Assembly (NCBI RefSeq): GCF_001704615.3
Contig: NZ_CP029397.2
Coordinates: 1,178,001 to 1,242,000 of the forward strand
Length of the DNA stretch: 64,000 bases
Direction of reading: 5' to 3'
Origin: Acinetobacter defluvii
GTDB taxonomy: Bacteria; Pseudomonadota; Gammaproteobacteria; Pseudomonadales; Moraxellaceae
Made by a program: the position numbers and the translations under genes. This document shows, one piece after another, positions 47,122-57,260 of the stretch. The number at the start of each line of letters is the position of its first letter. The first letter of the stretch is position 1. The notes beneath the pieces are model-generated. The model was not told the origin of the DNA and did not search any database. It saw only the letters and a list, made by a program, of their open reading frames with translations.

Positions 47122-48872
47122 TTTAAAGTGTCCCATAAGTCATGATGATTTAAATCATTTAATTGTTGTTGGATAAATTGATCTATTAACAATTGTTCCT
47201 CATCATTGAGCAATTCAAAATCAAATTGTACAAAACTTTGAGTAATAAAAAGTGATTTTAACAAATAGACCTTAATTTCTTGGTGATTAAAGCGTAAGTA
47301 CAACGCTTGTTGTTCTTTAAAGTTAGGAAGATTAGGTAAAATTAAAGACAGTTTACTGTGTTCATCTTGTTCAGTTTGAACCAATAAACAAGGCTGATAA
47401 CTAAAACTACTGATCTCAGAGGGCACTTTTATGGCACATGGATAAATATCTTGCGATAAAATTTCAATCCCGACTTCATAGCTTTTATTTACAGTTTGCT
47501 TAATCCAGCGAATTACTGCACATTTCCATTTATTCTGTAAGGTTTCACTCACGAGAACCAACTCACCTGTGCGTAAATTTTTTGGTGCTTCGCCAGACCA
47601 ATGAATACGATAACCGTTGATACTAATATCTAAAACTTGGGTTTGGTAAATTTGTTTTATTTCACGATCAATTTGCTTAATTTTTTGGATTTGTGTTGCA
47701 TCATGACTACTGTTGGCTATGCTACTTTGGACATTGGTTTCAGATCTAAAACCAAAGTTTTGACTGATTTGTAAAGTTTCATCAAAGTTTTTGGCATTTG
47801 ATAAATAAAAATGTGCTGTCTGCAAGGTAAAGCAAATTTGCAGTTGAGCTGAATATTCATAACGTTCATATTGACGTTCAGAATGGGTCCCTAACACATT
47901 TTGTACATGAAATTTTAGCGCTGAAGACAAATGATCCTTTTCATTGCTAGATAAATAAGCGGATTCATTTTGAATAGTATCATTGATATGTTCAAGCAAC
48001 TGCTGTGTTGAAATGAACACGTTTGGTTTAAAATCTTCCTGATGTTTACGATTATAAATGGGGGCGTGATCTTTACTACTATCTACAATATAACGAGAAA
48101 GCGAGCTTTCTCTCGGTAAGATTTGTGTAAGCTTTGCCCAGTCTAGACTACATTGATACAGTGCTTGAATTTCATTCGGGCGAATTTGATGTGTATTAAA
48201 AATATCCAATAGTAAGACTTGTGCATAGGCTTGCAGAATATTTTGAACAGGGTAATGCGTCCCCTGTAATTGGTTGACATTAATTAATAACTCATCATTT
48301 TTTGCGGCTAATTCATATAAATGGTGAATATTTTGCCATTGGTGAGGAAGTGCTTGGCTATACAGCATTTGTTGTTGCGTTAATAGCAAGCCTAACTGTT
48401 GTAAGGCATAGTAACTAGATAAAATTCTTGCTGTTTTAAAACTACGATTCTGAGCAAATTTTAAAATCGCATACTTATGCTGAGCCAAGTGTTGAGAACT
48501 ACGATGCGCAATATCTATATAAATTTTGGCAAAATATGCACGCATCAAGGTGGTAAGTTCAATAATATGTTCGTTACGATCAGAGTGCGATAAGCCTTGA
48601 TCTAGAAAATATTTTTCCAATCCAATTAGTACATTTTCAATACTTGGATGTAAGACTTGCAGCAAATCAAAGCGCAATGTTTCACTACAATTTAAGGCTG
48701 CAACTTCATACATCGCATTTAATAATGCTTCAGAGCTATCCCCAAGCTTCATAATAGATAAACTTGACACCCATTGATGTAAAGCTTCAACTGACGCAGC
48801 AGAGAAACTCAACTGTTCACGATTTAAAACCGTAGAAGCATGGAAAATATTAGAAATTTCCTTAATTATCAT
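47118..48872 (-). CDS. PilZ-domain protein with long helical N-terminus
   Basis: 584 residues. The first 360 or so are mainly helical without a motif I can name. A PilZ-like domain lies at about 390-480, with the signature DISINGYRIHW (D/NxSxxG type) and GELVLVSETLQNKWKCAVIRWI. The arginine part of the c-di-GMP motif (RxxxR) is not obvious, so binding may be weak or lost. The next gene, a FimX-like protein, starts inside its stop codon: the two are translationally coupled and probably work together in c-di-GMP or pilus control. Confidence 0.7.
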   Translation of the reverse strand: MIIKEISNIFHASTVLNREQLSFSAASVEALHQWVSSLSIMKLGDSSEALLNAMYEVAALNCSETLRFDLLQVLHPSIENVLIGLEKYFLDQGLSHSDRNEHIIELTTLMRAYFAKIYIDIAHRSSQHLAQHKYAILKFAQNRSFKTARILSSYYALQQLGLLLTQQQMLYSQALPHQWQNIHHLYELAAKNDELLINVNQLQGTHYPVQNILQAYAQVLLLDIFNTHQIRPNEIQALYQCSLDWAKLTQILPRESSLSRYIVDSSKDHAPIYNRKHQEDFKPNVFISTQQLLEHINDTIQNESAYLSSNEKDHLSSALKFHVQNVLGTHSERQYERYEYSAQLQICFTLQTAHFYLSNAKNFDETLQISQNFGFRSETNVQSSIANSSHDATQIQKIKQIDREIKQIYQTQVLDISINGYRIHWSGEAPKNLRTGELVLVSETLQNKWKCAVIRWIKQTVNKSYEVGIEILSQDIYPCAIKVPSEISSFSYQPCLLVQTEQDEHSKLSLILPNLPNFKEQQALYLRFNHQEIKVYLLKSLFITQSFVQFDFELLNDEEQLLIDQFIQQQLNDLNHHDLWDTLK

Positions 48873-48899
48873 ATTTATATTAAACTCATTTAAAGAATT

Positions 48900-49916
48900 T
48901 TAAAAAGTTACAGCCCCATACAGTGGTGTTTTATTTTTTTCTCCCGCAATCTCTCTAACTAATTTTGGCACTAAATATCCTGGTAGATTGGCAAGGAGAT
49001 CTGTATAAATTTGGTTAGTCACATTTGCTGATAAATCAAAGTGATGAGCACCTTTAACTTTATCTAACACATGCAAATAATAAGGCAATACTCCTGCTTC
49101 AAACAAGCGTTGACTCAGTTCAACCAAAACTTCAGCGGAATCATTCACACCTTTAAGTAAAACCGACTGGTTTAACACTAAAACTTGTGCTTGAATCAAA
49201 GTTGAAAGTTTTGTACAGGTGGTATCGTCAAGCTCTGCAGCATGATTTGCATGTACTACTAGAATGACACGTAGCCGGCTGTTTTTCAATAAATAAGTCA
49301 ACTCTTCATCGATTCTTTCAGGAATCACAATCGGAACGCGTGAGTGAATTCTTAAAATTTTAATTTGTTCTAAAGATTCAAGCCGCTCAATCCATACCGC
49401 TAATTTACGATTAGATAAAGTTAGGGGATCACCGCCACTTAAAATCACTTCATTGATTTCAGGGTGTTGTAATAAATAGTTTTTAATCGGGAGCCAATCT
49501 TCATTTTTGGGCAAATTTTCTTGATAAGGAAAATGACGGCGGAAGCAATAGCGACAATGAACTGCACATGCGCCTGTCAAGGTTAGGAGAAAACGTGATT
49601 TATATTTATGTAATACACCCGCAAGTTGGTTGGCAGCTTCCTCACCTAAAGGGTCAGTGACAAAGCCTGTATGTTCTTCAAGTTCTAAGTGATGAGGCAA
49701 TACCTGTAACAATAACGGATCTAAAGGATTACCTTTTTGCATTTTTGCAACAAAGGCGCGTGGTACACGCAGTTTAAACTCGGCACTGGCTAAAATTGCG
49801 CCAGATAACAATTGCTCAGGGGGAAGTTGTAAAATATCAAGCAGCTCATGTGGGTCAGTAATTAGTTGACTCAGTTGAGTTTGCCAGTTTTGCTCTTGAT
49901 ATAAATAGTTTATCAT
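48900..49916 (-). CDS. epmB: EF-P beta-lysylation protein EpmB (lysine 2,3-aminomutase type)
   Basis: Radical SAM, PLP-dependent enzyme that makes beta-lysine for modification of EF-P. The 4Fe-4S motif is CAVHCRYC; SGGDPLTLS is the SAM-binding GGDP; a C-terminal PLP-lysine region follows (LDKVKGAHHFDL). About 338 residues from ATG 49916; a GTG at 49952 is also possible. Divergent from efp, its target, which fits the assignment over a catabolic aminomutase. EpmA, the ligase, is not in this window. Confidence 0.92.
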   Translation of the reverse strand: MINYLYQEQNWQTQLSQLITDPHELLDILQLPPEQLLSGAILASAEFKLRVPRAFVAKMQKGNPLDPLLLQVLPHHLELEEHTGFVTDPLGEEAANQLAGVLHKYKSRFLLTLTGACAVHCRYCFRRHFPYQENLPKNEDWLPIKNYLLQHPEINEVILSGGDPLTLSNRKLAVWIERLESLEQIKILRIHSRVPIVIPERIDEELTYLLKNSRLRVILVVHANHAAELDDTTCTKLSTLIQAQVLVLNQSVLLKGVNDSAEVLVELSQRLFEAGVLPYYLHVLDKVKGAHHFDLSANVTNQIYTDLLANLPGYLVPKLVREIAGEKNKTPLYGAVTF

Positions 49917-50287
49917 GCCACGTACTAATTGAGAGAGTTTAGGGTTAATCACAGCTGTAAAAGCTAAAGCTGTATTTAAACCCTGAAAATGATGTAAAAC
50001 TTAACGATTTAAAGTGTCATTGAAAATCTTACATTGGATAACTGCTGATCTTACCTTGATCTAGACCAAGGATAAACTACATTTGTTTTATCTGTATGCG
50101 TGATGATCAGTCAGTTTTGCTAGATTACTGAAGAATTTTACATTGCTTCATCAGTCCATGCTCATTTAGAATATTCTAAAATGACAATGTTAACTTTTGT
50201 TTGGCACTTATTTTCGTTGTTATAGGTTTTCTAGCATGGCTAGACTACATGAATAAATTAAAGATTTAAGTTTGGAGTGAGCCTTTC
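49917..50287. other. epmB-efp divergent control region
   Basis: About 370 bp. It contains a perfect 16-bp palindrome TTTAGAATATTCTAAA (50165-50180) that overlaps a likely efp -10 box, and a weaker inverted repeat CCTTG-N8-CAAGG (50054-50071). No gene. Confidence 0.5.
50143..50180 (+). promoter_or_regulatory. efp promoter with overlapping palindrome
   Basis: TTGCTT (50143-50148), 18 bp, TAGAAT (50167-50172). The -10 box lies inside the palindrome, so a dimeric regulator or divergent polymerase could compete for it. Confidence 0.4.
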
Positions 50288-50857
50288 ATGGCCTATTATT
50301 CTACAAATGACTTTAAGCAAGGCTTAAAAGTTATGCTTGATGGCAACCCATGTTCAATCATGGAAAATGAATACGTTAAACCAGGTAAAGGTCAAGCGTT
50401 TAACCGTGTAAAATTGCGTAACCTGCGTTCTGGCAAAGTTTTAGAAAAAACTTTTAAATCTGGTGATTCATTAGAAGCGGCTGATATTGTTGAAGTAGAA
50501 ATGAACTACTTATACAATGATGGTGAAATGTGGAACTTCATGGATCCAGTATCATTTGAACAAATTGCAGCTGACAAAGTTGCAATGGGTGATGCAGCAA
50601 AATGGTTAAAAGATGACTCGAATGAGCTTTGTACAATCATGTTGTTTAATGGTGTGCCTTTAACAGTAAACGCACCAAACTTTGTGGTATTAAAAGTTGT
50701 TGAAACTGATCCAGGTGTACGTGGTGATACCTCTGGTGGTGGCGGTAAACCTGCAAAACTTGAAACAGGTGCTGTAGTACGTGTTCCATTATTCGTACAA
50801 CAAGATGAAAGCGTTCGTGTAGATACGCGTACTGGCGATTATTTAGAGCGCGCATAA
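50288..50857 (+). CDS. efp: Elongation factor P
   Basis: Relieves ribosome stalling at polyproline runs. 189 residues, three beta-barrel domains; the modification site is Lys34 in VKPGKGQAF, the form beta-lysylated by EpmA/EpmB, consistent with divergent epmB. The C-terminal signature [13 protein letters not shown] is intact. TGGAGTGA before the ATG. Confidence 0.97.
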   Translation: MAYYSTNDFKQGLKVMLDGNPCSIMENEYVKPGKGQAFNRVKLRNLRSGKVLEKTFKSGDSLEAADIVEVEMNYLYNDGEMWNFMDPVSFEQIAADKVAMGDAAKWLKDDSNELCTIMLFNGVPLTVNAPNFVVLKVVETDPGVRGDTSGGGGKPAKLETGAVVRVPLFVQQDESVRVDTRTGDYLERA

Positions 50858-50879
50858 TCTTTAAATCATAGATTATGAT

Positions 50880-50912
50880 CAAAAGGGGATGATGAAAATC
50901 ATCCCCTTTTGA
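50880..50912 (+). terminator. Strong terminator after efp
   Basis: Perfect 14-bp stem CAAAAGGGGATGAT / ATCATCCCCTTTTG, loop GAAA. The remaining 260 bp before cstA show no gene or clear site. Confidence 0.9.
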
Positions 50913-51175
50913 TTTGGAACGTTTAAGGCAAATGAGATTTTAACAAAATTAAGGAAAATTATTTACACAGCAAATCAGCAAGTCGGTACACTCGAAAATA
51001 TACGTCATTACTTGGTCATACGAAATGGATATATTTGAACCAATTTTATGCCAAAGTCGTACATGAAAATAAGGACTCAAGGAGTAGGGTAGCAAAACAA
51101 AAGGATCACAGGGAACTGCATTATGTTAATAAAAAAACAAGGGAATTGCTTTTGTAATTAAGATATGAGGTATGC

Positions 51176-53278
51176 ATGGAAAATATTCAGAAAAAATCAA
51201 GCCCTTTATCAAAATTGATTTGGGTCATTGTTGCGATTATAGGCGCAATATCATTTGGAATTTTAGCGGTCAGTCGGGGAGAGCATGTTAATGCAGTTTG
51301 GTTAGTTTTAGCTGCAATTTGTGTGTATAGCATTGCTTACCGATTTTATAGTTTATTTATTGCCAATAAAGTCTTTGAACTTAATCCTAGACGGTTAACG
51401 CCCGCACATCGTCTAGCGGATGGCTTGGATTATGTTCCAACCAATAAATACGTCTTGTTTGGACATCATTTTGCAGCGATTGCAGGTGCAGGACCGTTGG
51501 TTGGGCCGATTCTCGCAGCACAAATGGGCTATTTACCCGGAACAATTTGGCTTTTGGTGGGTGTTGTTCTTGCTGGTGCAGTGCAAGATTTCTTGGTTTT
51601 ATTTATTTCAACTCGAAGAGATGGTCGATCATTGGGTGAAATGGCAAAACAAGAGCTCGGCTCATTTGCGGGTGTTATCGTCATGCTTGGTGCGTTGGGG
51701 GTAATGATCATTATCCTTGCCGTGTTGGCATTAGTGGTGGTAAAAGCATTAACCAATAGTCCTTGGGGTGTGTTTAGTATTGCAGCAACGATTCCGATTG
51801 CATTATTTATGGGCGTTTATATGCGTTATCTTCGCCCTGGGAAAATTGCAGAGGTATCTATTATCGGTTTTGTGCTGATGATGGCAGCCATTATTTATGG
51901 TGGAGATGTTGCTGCACATCCCTATTGGGGACCATTGTTTACATTGACCGGCACTCAATTGACTTGGGCATTGATCATTTATGGGTTTGTAGCTTCTGTT
52001 TTACCTGTATGGTTGTTGTTAGCACCACGTGATTATTTATCAACTTTTTTAAAAATCGGTGTAATTGCAGGTTTGGCAGTTGGGATTATGGTTGCTATGC
52101 CGATGTTGAAAATGCCATCGGTTACTCATTTTGTTGATGGAACAGGTCCTGTTTTTGCAGGCTCTATGTTCCCATTCTTATTTATTACCATTGCCTGTGG
52201 TGCAATTTCAGGTTTCCATGCATTGGTATCATCTGGTACAACACCTAAATTGGTCGACAACGAAGTCAATATTCGTGTCATTGGTTATGGTGGGATGCTG
52301 ATGGAATCCTTTGTTGCCATTATGGCAATGATCTGTGCAACAGTTCTAGAGCCAGGCGTGTATTTTGCAATCAATGCCCCCGCTGCGGTACTGGGTACTA
52401 CAGTTGAGTCAGCTTCTGAAGCGGTGCGTAATTTAGGTTTTGTGGTTACCCCTGAAGCTTTAAGTTTACTTGCTAAAGAAGTCGGTGAAAGTACAATTTT
52501 ATCTCGTACTGGTGGTGCACCAACGTTCGCCATTGGTATGGCACATATTATCACGGAAATTTTCAATAACCGTTCAATGATGGCATTTTGGTATCACTTT
52601 GCCATTTTATTTGAAGCATTATTTATCTTAACTGCGGTGGATGCAGGTACGCGTGCATGTCGTTTCATGGTGCAAGATACGGTTGGTATCGTTATTCCTG
52701 CGCTTAAAAATTCACATAATTTCGTGGGTAATATGCTTGGAACTGCGGTTGCAGTGGCTGGTTGGGGCTTTTTTGTTTATCAAGGTGTGGTCGATCCGCT
52801 TGGTGGGATTAATAGTCTGTGGCCTTTATTTGGTATTGGTAACCAGATGCTTGCGGCAATGGCATTAACCTTAGGTACAGTGATTCTCTTTAAGATGAAA
52901 AAGGAAAAATATGTGTGGGTAACCATTCTCCCAACCATTTTCTTGATCATTACCTGTATGACAGCAGGTTGGCAAAAAATCTTCCATGAAAATCCAAAAA
53001 TAGGCTTCTTGGCACAAGCCAATAAATTCTCTGATGCGATTGCCAAAGGTGAGATTTTAAAACCTGCAAAAACACTTGAAGAAATGCACACCATTGTATT
53101 ATCCAATCAAATTAATGCGGTACTTTGTGCATTCTTTATGATCGTGGCTGTGATTATGATTATTGCTGCAATTGGTGTGATTCGGCGTGCATTAGCAAGT
53201 CCGACACCCACTGTAAATGAAGCGCCAGCTGTTTATGCAGACCCAGAAGAAACAGTGGTCACTTCCGTTAAACATTAA
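51176..53278 (+). CDS. cstA: CstA-family carbon-starvation transporter
   Basis: 700-residue inner-membrane protein with about 16-18 helices. The CstA signature is clear: FGHHFAAIAGAGPLVGPILA, then DGRSLGEMAKQE and FHALVSSGTTPKLV. Family members import pyruvate or peptides when carbon is scarce. The small YbdD-type gene 20 bp downstream is the usual partner (cstA-ybdD, btsT-yjiX). Confidence 0.93.
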   Translation: MENIQKKSSPLSKLIWVIVAIIGAISFGILAVSRGEHVNAVWLVLAAICVYSIAYRFYSLFIANKVFELNPRRLTPAHRLADGLDYVPTNKYVLFGHHFAAIAGAGPLVGPILAAQMGYLPGTIWLLVGVVLAGAVQDFLVLFISTRRDGRSLGEMAKQELGSFAGVIVMLGALGVMIIILAVLALVVVKALTNSPWGVFSIAATIPIALFMGVYMRYLRPGKIAEVSIIGFVLMMAAIIYGGDVAAHPYWGPLFTLTGTQLTWALIIYGFVASVLPVWLLLAPRDYLSTFLKIGVIAGLAVGIMVAMPMLKMPSVTHFVDGTGPVFAGSMFPFLFITIACGAISGFHALVSSGTTPKLVDNEVNIRVIGYGGMLMESFVAIMAMICATVLEPGVYFAINAPAAVLGTTVESASEAVRNLGFVVTPEALSLLAKEVGESTILSRTGGAPTFAIGMAHIITEIFNNRSMMAFWYHFAILFEALFILTAVDAGTRACRFMVQDTVGIVIPALKNSHNFVGNMLGTAVAVAGWGFFVYQGVVDPLGGINSLWPLFGIGNQMLAAMALTLGTVILFKMKKEKYVWVTILPTIFLIITCMTAGWQKIFHENPKIGFLAQANKFSDAIAKGEILKPAKTLEEMHTIVLSNQINAVLCAFFMIVAVIMIIAAIGVIRRALASPTPTVNEAPAVYADPEETVVTSVKH

Positions 53279-53298
53279 TGCTTGAGAGGTGAATTTTT

Positions 53299-53601
53299 AT
53301 GAATCTTAAATTTGCTAAAAGTGGTAAGACTGTGATTTATAAAATCATTAAGATGACCATTATGTCGCAAAAGGATCTTATTTTTAATCCTAAGAATTGG
53401 TCTCGAATTGCAACTTTATGGGCGCGGTTACAGCAGAGTTTTCGTTTAATGGTCGGTGTTCCTGATTACCAAAACTATTTGCAACACATGCAAAAACATC
53501 ATCCTGATTTGGAAGCTATGGATGCAAAAACGTTTTATCGCTATTGTGTTGACGCGCGCTACCCATCGGCAAAAGGCGGTTTAAAGAAATGCCCATGTTA
53601 A
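53299..53601 (+). CDS. YbdD/YjiX-family small protein, CstA partner
   Basis: 100 residues; the family core is RLQQSFRLMVGVPDYQNYLQ, then HMQKHHPD, and a C-terminal DARYPSAKGGLKKCPC. Family members are about 65 residues, so the first 30 residues here are extra. AGGTGA precedes ATG 53299; ATG 53362 would give the shorter form. Needed for transport in characterised BtsT/CstA systems. Confidence 0.88.
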   Translation: MNLKFAKSGKTVIYKIIKMTIMSQKDLIFNPKNWSRIATLWARLQQSFRLMVGVPDYQNYLQHMQKHHPDLEAMDAKTFYRYCVDARYPSAKGGLKKCPC

Positions 53602-53994
53602 TTTAAATGTGCGAAACCAAAACGGTACTTTTGAGTGCCGTTTTTTATGTAATAAAAGTAAGAAAATGCTTGATTTTTATAGAGTTAATTTTTAAGGATA
53701 TCCAATCTGATAAAATGAAAGCTAAATTTTCTCATTTATCGTTTTACAATAACATTCAACTTATCTTAATCATCTGTGATTAAGCTATTTCATCAAGCTT
53801 AAAGAAATGTATGTTAAAACAGCGTTTAGTCGAATACGCTAAACTTTGACTTGAAAAAAACTTCATTTTACTGAATATTCAAAGTGTAGCCGAATTTATA
53901 AAATTTACGCTTATTTGCAATTTTCACGTTTTAAAACTTGAAATTAATATATAAGCCCTTTAAAACTGAAACAGCCATATAACAAGGATTAGAT
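53602..53994. other. Intergenic region before GST gene
   Basis: About 390 bp. It contains the terminator at 53619-53648, a perfect palindrome CTTAATCA-TCTG-TGATTAAG at 53765-53784 and a looser repeat GTTTAG / CTAAAC at 53824-53844. No gene. Confidence 0.5.
53619..53648 (+). terminator. Rho-independent terminator after cstA-ybdD
   Basis: Stem AACGGTAC / GTGCCGTT (one G-T pair) followed by TTTTT. Confidence 0.85.
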
Positions 53995-54606
53995 ATGAAG
54001 TTGTATTATTCTCCAGGTGCGTGCTCTTTAGCAGCCCATATTTTATTGAATGAAATTAATGTAGATTTTGATTTAGAACGTGTTGATTTAAAAACGCACC
54101 AAACAGAAAAGGGTGCAGATTATTATGAAATTAATCCTAAAGGTTATGTACCAGCATTAGAGATTAATCCTGGTTTAATTTTGACTGAGAATGTTGCTGT
54201 TCTTCCATTCATTGCTCAGCATGACCCAAAACAAGATCTAATTCCACCTTCGGGCTTAGGACGGGCAAAAGTTTTAGAATGGTTAGGATATTTGAATTCT
54301 GAGTTACATGATGAATATGCAGTATTTTTTAATCCACAAGTTTCTGAAGAAGAAAAAGAACGTGGTTATGTAACGATTGATAAAATGCTGAAATATATCG
54401 ATGATTATTTGGGGGAGTCTGAGTTCGATTATCTTGTAAATGATCGTTTTGGTCCCGCAGATGCCTATTTATTTGTATTAACGAATTGGTCAAATGTAAT
54501 TCAGCATGATTTAACACCATTTAAAAATATCGTTGCACTACGTAACTTGGTTGCAGAACGCCAATCAGTGCAAATTGCGATGCGTGATGAAGGTTTGATT
54601 CCTTAA
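53995..54606 (+). CDS. Glutathione S-transferase
   Basis: 203 residues, two-domain cytosolic GST. The N-terminal thioredoxin-like domain reads MKLYYSPGACSLAAHI with the beta-class SPGACS motif; NPKGYVPALE contains the cis-Pro of the glutathione site and LTENVAVLPFI the Glu/Asn loop. The helical C-terminal domain includes DRFGPADAYLFV. Substrate unknown. AAGGA before the ATG; single gene. Confidence 0.92.
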   Translation: MKLYYSPGACSLAAHILLNEINVDFDLERVDLKTHQTEKGADYYEINPKGYVPALEINPGLILTENVAVLPFIAQHDPKQDLIPPSGLGRAKVLEWLGYLNSELHDEYAVFFNPQVSEEEKERGYVTIDKMLKYIDDYLGESEFDYLVNDRFGPADAYLFVLTNWSNVIQHDLTPFKNIVALRNLVAERQSVQIAMRDEGLIP

Positions 54607-54621
54607 TCTAGCATGCCAATT

Positions 54622-54660
54622 AAAAAGGCTGCCCAACTCAGCTAACTGGACAGCCTTTTT
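54622..54660. terminator. Bidirectional terminator between GST gene and thiG
   Basis: Stem AAAAAGGCTGCCC / GGACAGCCTTTTT (one mismatch), T-runs on both strands. Confidence 0.88.
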
Positions 54661-54683
54661 ATTTATAACAGGTAACTAACTGT

Positions 54684-55469
54684 TTATTTAAAGAAATAAC
54701 CTGTTTCAGGTGAGCTTGCATTTGCCATACGTTTACGTGGCATACGCCCCGCAAGATAGGCTTCACGACCTGCTTCAACAGCTTTTTTCATGGCAGATGC
54801 CATTAAAATAGGGTTTTGTGCTGCGGCAATTGCAGTATTCATCAGTACACCATCACAACCTAGCTCCATTGCAATCGCTGCGTCACTGGCAGTTCCCACG
54901 CCTGCATCAACTAAGACAGGCACTTTCGCATTTTCTTGAATGATGGAAATTGTATGCGGGTTTAAAATCCCCAAACCCGAACCAATCAAACTACCCAAAG
55001 GCATAATAGCAACACAGCCCATACTTTCCAGTTCTTGCGCTACGATTGGATCATCAGAGGTGTAAACCATCACTTCAAAACCGTCGTCAATGAGTGTTCG
55101 TGCTGCATTCAAAGTTGCAGTGACATTTGGATAAAGTGTCTTTTCATCACCCAATACTTCAAGTTTTACTAGATTATGACCATCTAGAAGCTCACGTGCT
55201 AACATACAGGTACGCACAGCGCTATTGGCATCAAAACATCCTGCGGTATTGGGTAAAATGGTATATTTTTCAGGTGGAATGACCGATAATAAGTTAGGTT
55301 GGTCAGGATTTTGACCGATATTGACACGGCGAATCGCCACAGTCACGATTTCTGCACCGCTGGCTTGGATTGCTAAATCAGTTTCATTTAAATCTTTATA
55401 TTTCCCTGTTCCAACCAACAGGCGAGAATTAAATGTACGAGAACCGATAATAAGAGGAGAGTCTTGCAT
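54684..55469 (-). CDS. thiG: Thiazole synthase
   Basis: Builds the thiazole ring of thiamine from deoxyxylulose phosphate, dehydroglycine and ThiS thiocarboxylate. 261 residues, TIM barrel: [14 protein letters not shown] at the start, the Schiff-base Lys in LVKLEVLGD, and phosphate-binding [12 protein letters not shown] and [10 protein letters not shown]. thiS lies 14 bp upstream. Confidence 0.96.
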   Translation of the reverse strand: MQDSPLIIGSRTFNSRLLVGTGKYKDLNETDLAIQASGAEIVTVAIRRVNIGQNPDQPNLLSVIPPEKYTILPNTAGCFDANSAVRTCMLARELLDGHNLVKLEVLGDEKTLYPNVTATLNAARTLIDDGFEVMVYTSDDPIVAQELESMGCVAIMPLGSLIGSGLGILNPHTISIIQENAKVPVLVDAGVGTASDAAIAMELGCDGVLMNTAIAAAQNPILMASAMKKAVEAGREAYLAGRMPRKRMANASSPETGYFFK

Positions 55470-55483
55470 GGATATGCTCCGAA

Positions 55484-55681
55484 TTAGCCGCCACCGACAG
55501 CTTGAATAATTTCAATTCGATCTTGATCAGCGATCGGGGTTTGCTCAAGTTTACTTTTTGAAATAATCATTTCATTTTTTTCTACCGCAAAACGTTTGCC
55601 TTCAAGTTCAAGTTCTTGAATCAATTGCAATAGGTTTTTACAAGAAGTGTGTTGAGCTTCGCCATTTAAAAATATTTGCAT
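55484..55681 (-). CDS. thiS: Sulfur carrier protein ThiS
   Basis: 65-residue ubiquitin-like protein ending in QAVGGG; the terminal Gly-Gly becomes the thiocarboxylate that gives sulfur to ThiG. Upstream of thiG on the same strand, a thiSG pair. Confidence 0.95.
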   Translation of the reverse strand: MQIFLNGEAQHTSCKNLLQLIQELELEGKRFAVEKNEMIISKSKLEQTPIADQDRIEIIQAVGGG

Positions 55682-55718
55682 GATAAATCCAGATCTATTT
55701 TATTTCAAAGAGATGTGT

Positions 55719-56084
55719 TTAGTTTGCATGTTTGGCTGCATTCCACGCCAAAACTAACCAACCTGCGATCATCAGTGCGCCACCAATCGGTGTGATGGCA
55801 CCTAGGATTCGAGGTAAGCCCAATGCCATGATATAGAGTGAACCACAGAAGAACAAAATCCCAATTTGGATAAGAATAAAACTGGTTTTTATTGGGAGGG
55901 TAGGAATCACTTTGCTGAGTATCGTAAGTGCGAGTAAACCTAAAGCATGATAGAAAAAATAGTCAGTTGCTGTTTGCCACCAAGTCAATTGTTCTAGATT
56001 TGCACGTGCTTTTAAGCCATGTGCGCCAAATGCTCCCAACATAACAGCAAGAGCAAGATTTAGTGCCGAGATTGCGATCCACAT
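55719..56084 (-). CDS. DUF423 family membrane protein
   Basis: 121 residues, four membrane helices: MLGAFGAHGLKA in the first, WWQTATDYFFYHALGLL, then FCGSLYIMALG and TPIGGALMIAGW, all family signatures (YgdD type). Function unknown. 37 bp before thiS on the same strand, so it may be in the same transcript. Confidence 0.9.
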   Translation of the reverse strand: MWIAISALNLALAVMLGAFGAHGLKARANLEQLTWWQTATDYFFYHALGLLALTILSKVIPTLPIKTSFILIQIGILFFCGSLYIMALGLPRILGAITPIGGALMIAGWLVLAWNAAKHAN

Positions 56085-56192
56085 AATCTATCTCACCCCA
56101 AATAATTTGCACATTACCTTAACATACTTTGTAAATCGGATTGAACTTTAAATGCTCTTCATTGTTAGCCAACCGCATAAAATTCAAACAAA

Positions 56193-56220
56193 ATAAAAGG
56201 GCATGTTGCCCTTTTATTTT
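56193..56220. terminator. Terminator after rpoH
   Basis: Stem AAAAGGGCA / TGCCCTTTT with a 3-nt loop and TATTTT on both sides. Confidence 0.88.
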
Positions 56221-56228
56221 AATAAGAA

Positions 56229-57098
56229 TTAATTAGATGACATTGCGACTTTAATTTTCTCCATCGCATTTTTTTCTAACTGGCGAATACGTTCTGCAGA
56301 AACGTTATATTCAGCAGCTAACTCATGTAAGGTAGATTTATCATCATCTAACCAACGGCGCTGTAAGATGTTGCGAGAACGATCATCCAGTTGTTCCATT
56401 GCATCATGTAATGCGGAGGTGCTTTGATCTTCGTAATCTTCTTCTTCAACCAAACGAGCAGGATCATAACGATTATCTTCAAGATACAATGCAGGTGCAA
56501 CATGCGTTGAACCTTCATCATCGTCATCCCCTTGTGCTTCAAAAGCTGCATCATAAGCCGTCAAGCGACCTTCCATTTCCAAGACTTGTTCAGGCGTCAC
56601 ATTTAAGTCATTGGCAATCGATTTTGCTTCTTCTAAAGTTAGCTTTTTACTTGATTTTTTTAAGCTACGTAAATTAAAAAATAGTTTACGTTGCGCTTTG
56701 GTGGTTGCGATTTTCACAATACGCCAGTTACGAATCACATATTCGTGAATTTCAGCTTTAATCCAGTGGACAGCAAAAGACACTAAACGTACGCCCATAC
56801 TCGGGTCAAAACGTTTAACAGCTTTCATTAAGCCCAAGTTGCCTTCTTGAATAAGGTCACCTTGAGGTAAGCCATAACCAGCATAACTACGGGCAATATG
56901 AACGACAAAACGTAAGTGTGACATCACTAATATTTTGGCTGCATCTAAATCTTGATCGTAAAAATAACGTTCAGCCAACTCTTTTTCTTGTTCGGCTGTC
57001 AAAATAGGAATTTGGTTAACAGTGCTGATATAAGCACCCAGATTTACACCTGGCGCAGATAAGGACAGGGGCATCAATTGATTGCTGCTGTCACTCAT
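56229..57098 (-). CDS. rpoH: RNA polymerase sigma-32 (heat-shock sigma factor)
   Basis: 289 residues. Region 2 has [19 protein letters not shown] and [19 protein letters not shown]; the RpoH box reads QRKLFFNLR, which separates it from RpoD and RpoS. Region 4 has [21 protein letters not shown]. Directs transcription of chaperone and protease genes. An acidic insert (QGDDDDEGS) lies between regions 3 and 4. The ATG 57098 has AAGGAG upstream. Confidence 0.97.
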   Translation of the reverse strand: MSDSSNQLMPLSLSAPGVNLGAYISTVNQIPILTAEQEKELAERYFYDQDLDAAKILVMSHLRFVVHIARSYAGYGLPQGDLIQEGNLGLMKAVKRFDPSMGVRLVSFAVHWIKAEIHEYVIRNWRIVKIATTKAQRKLFFNLRSLKKSSKKLTLEEAKSIANDLNVTPEQVLEMEGRLTAYDAAFEAQGDDDDEGSTHVAPALYLEDNRYDPARLVEEEDYEDQSTSALHDAMEQLDDRSRNILQRRWLDDDKSTLHELAAEYNVSAERIRQLEKNAMEKIKVAMSSN

Positions 57099-57260
57099 GA
57101 GTTCTCCTTATAGGATAATAGTGGTAATACCATGACTTTCATCTTAATTGGTTTTGCATTTATAATTAAGGAAAATTGGGTATAGAAATGTAAACTTTTA
57201 TTCGATTATACAAGTATTAACGCAAAATACTGAATCTTTATGAATTAAAAATCAAGAAAC

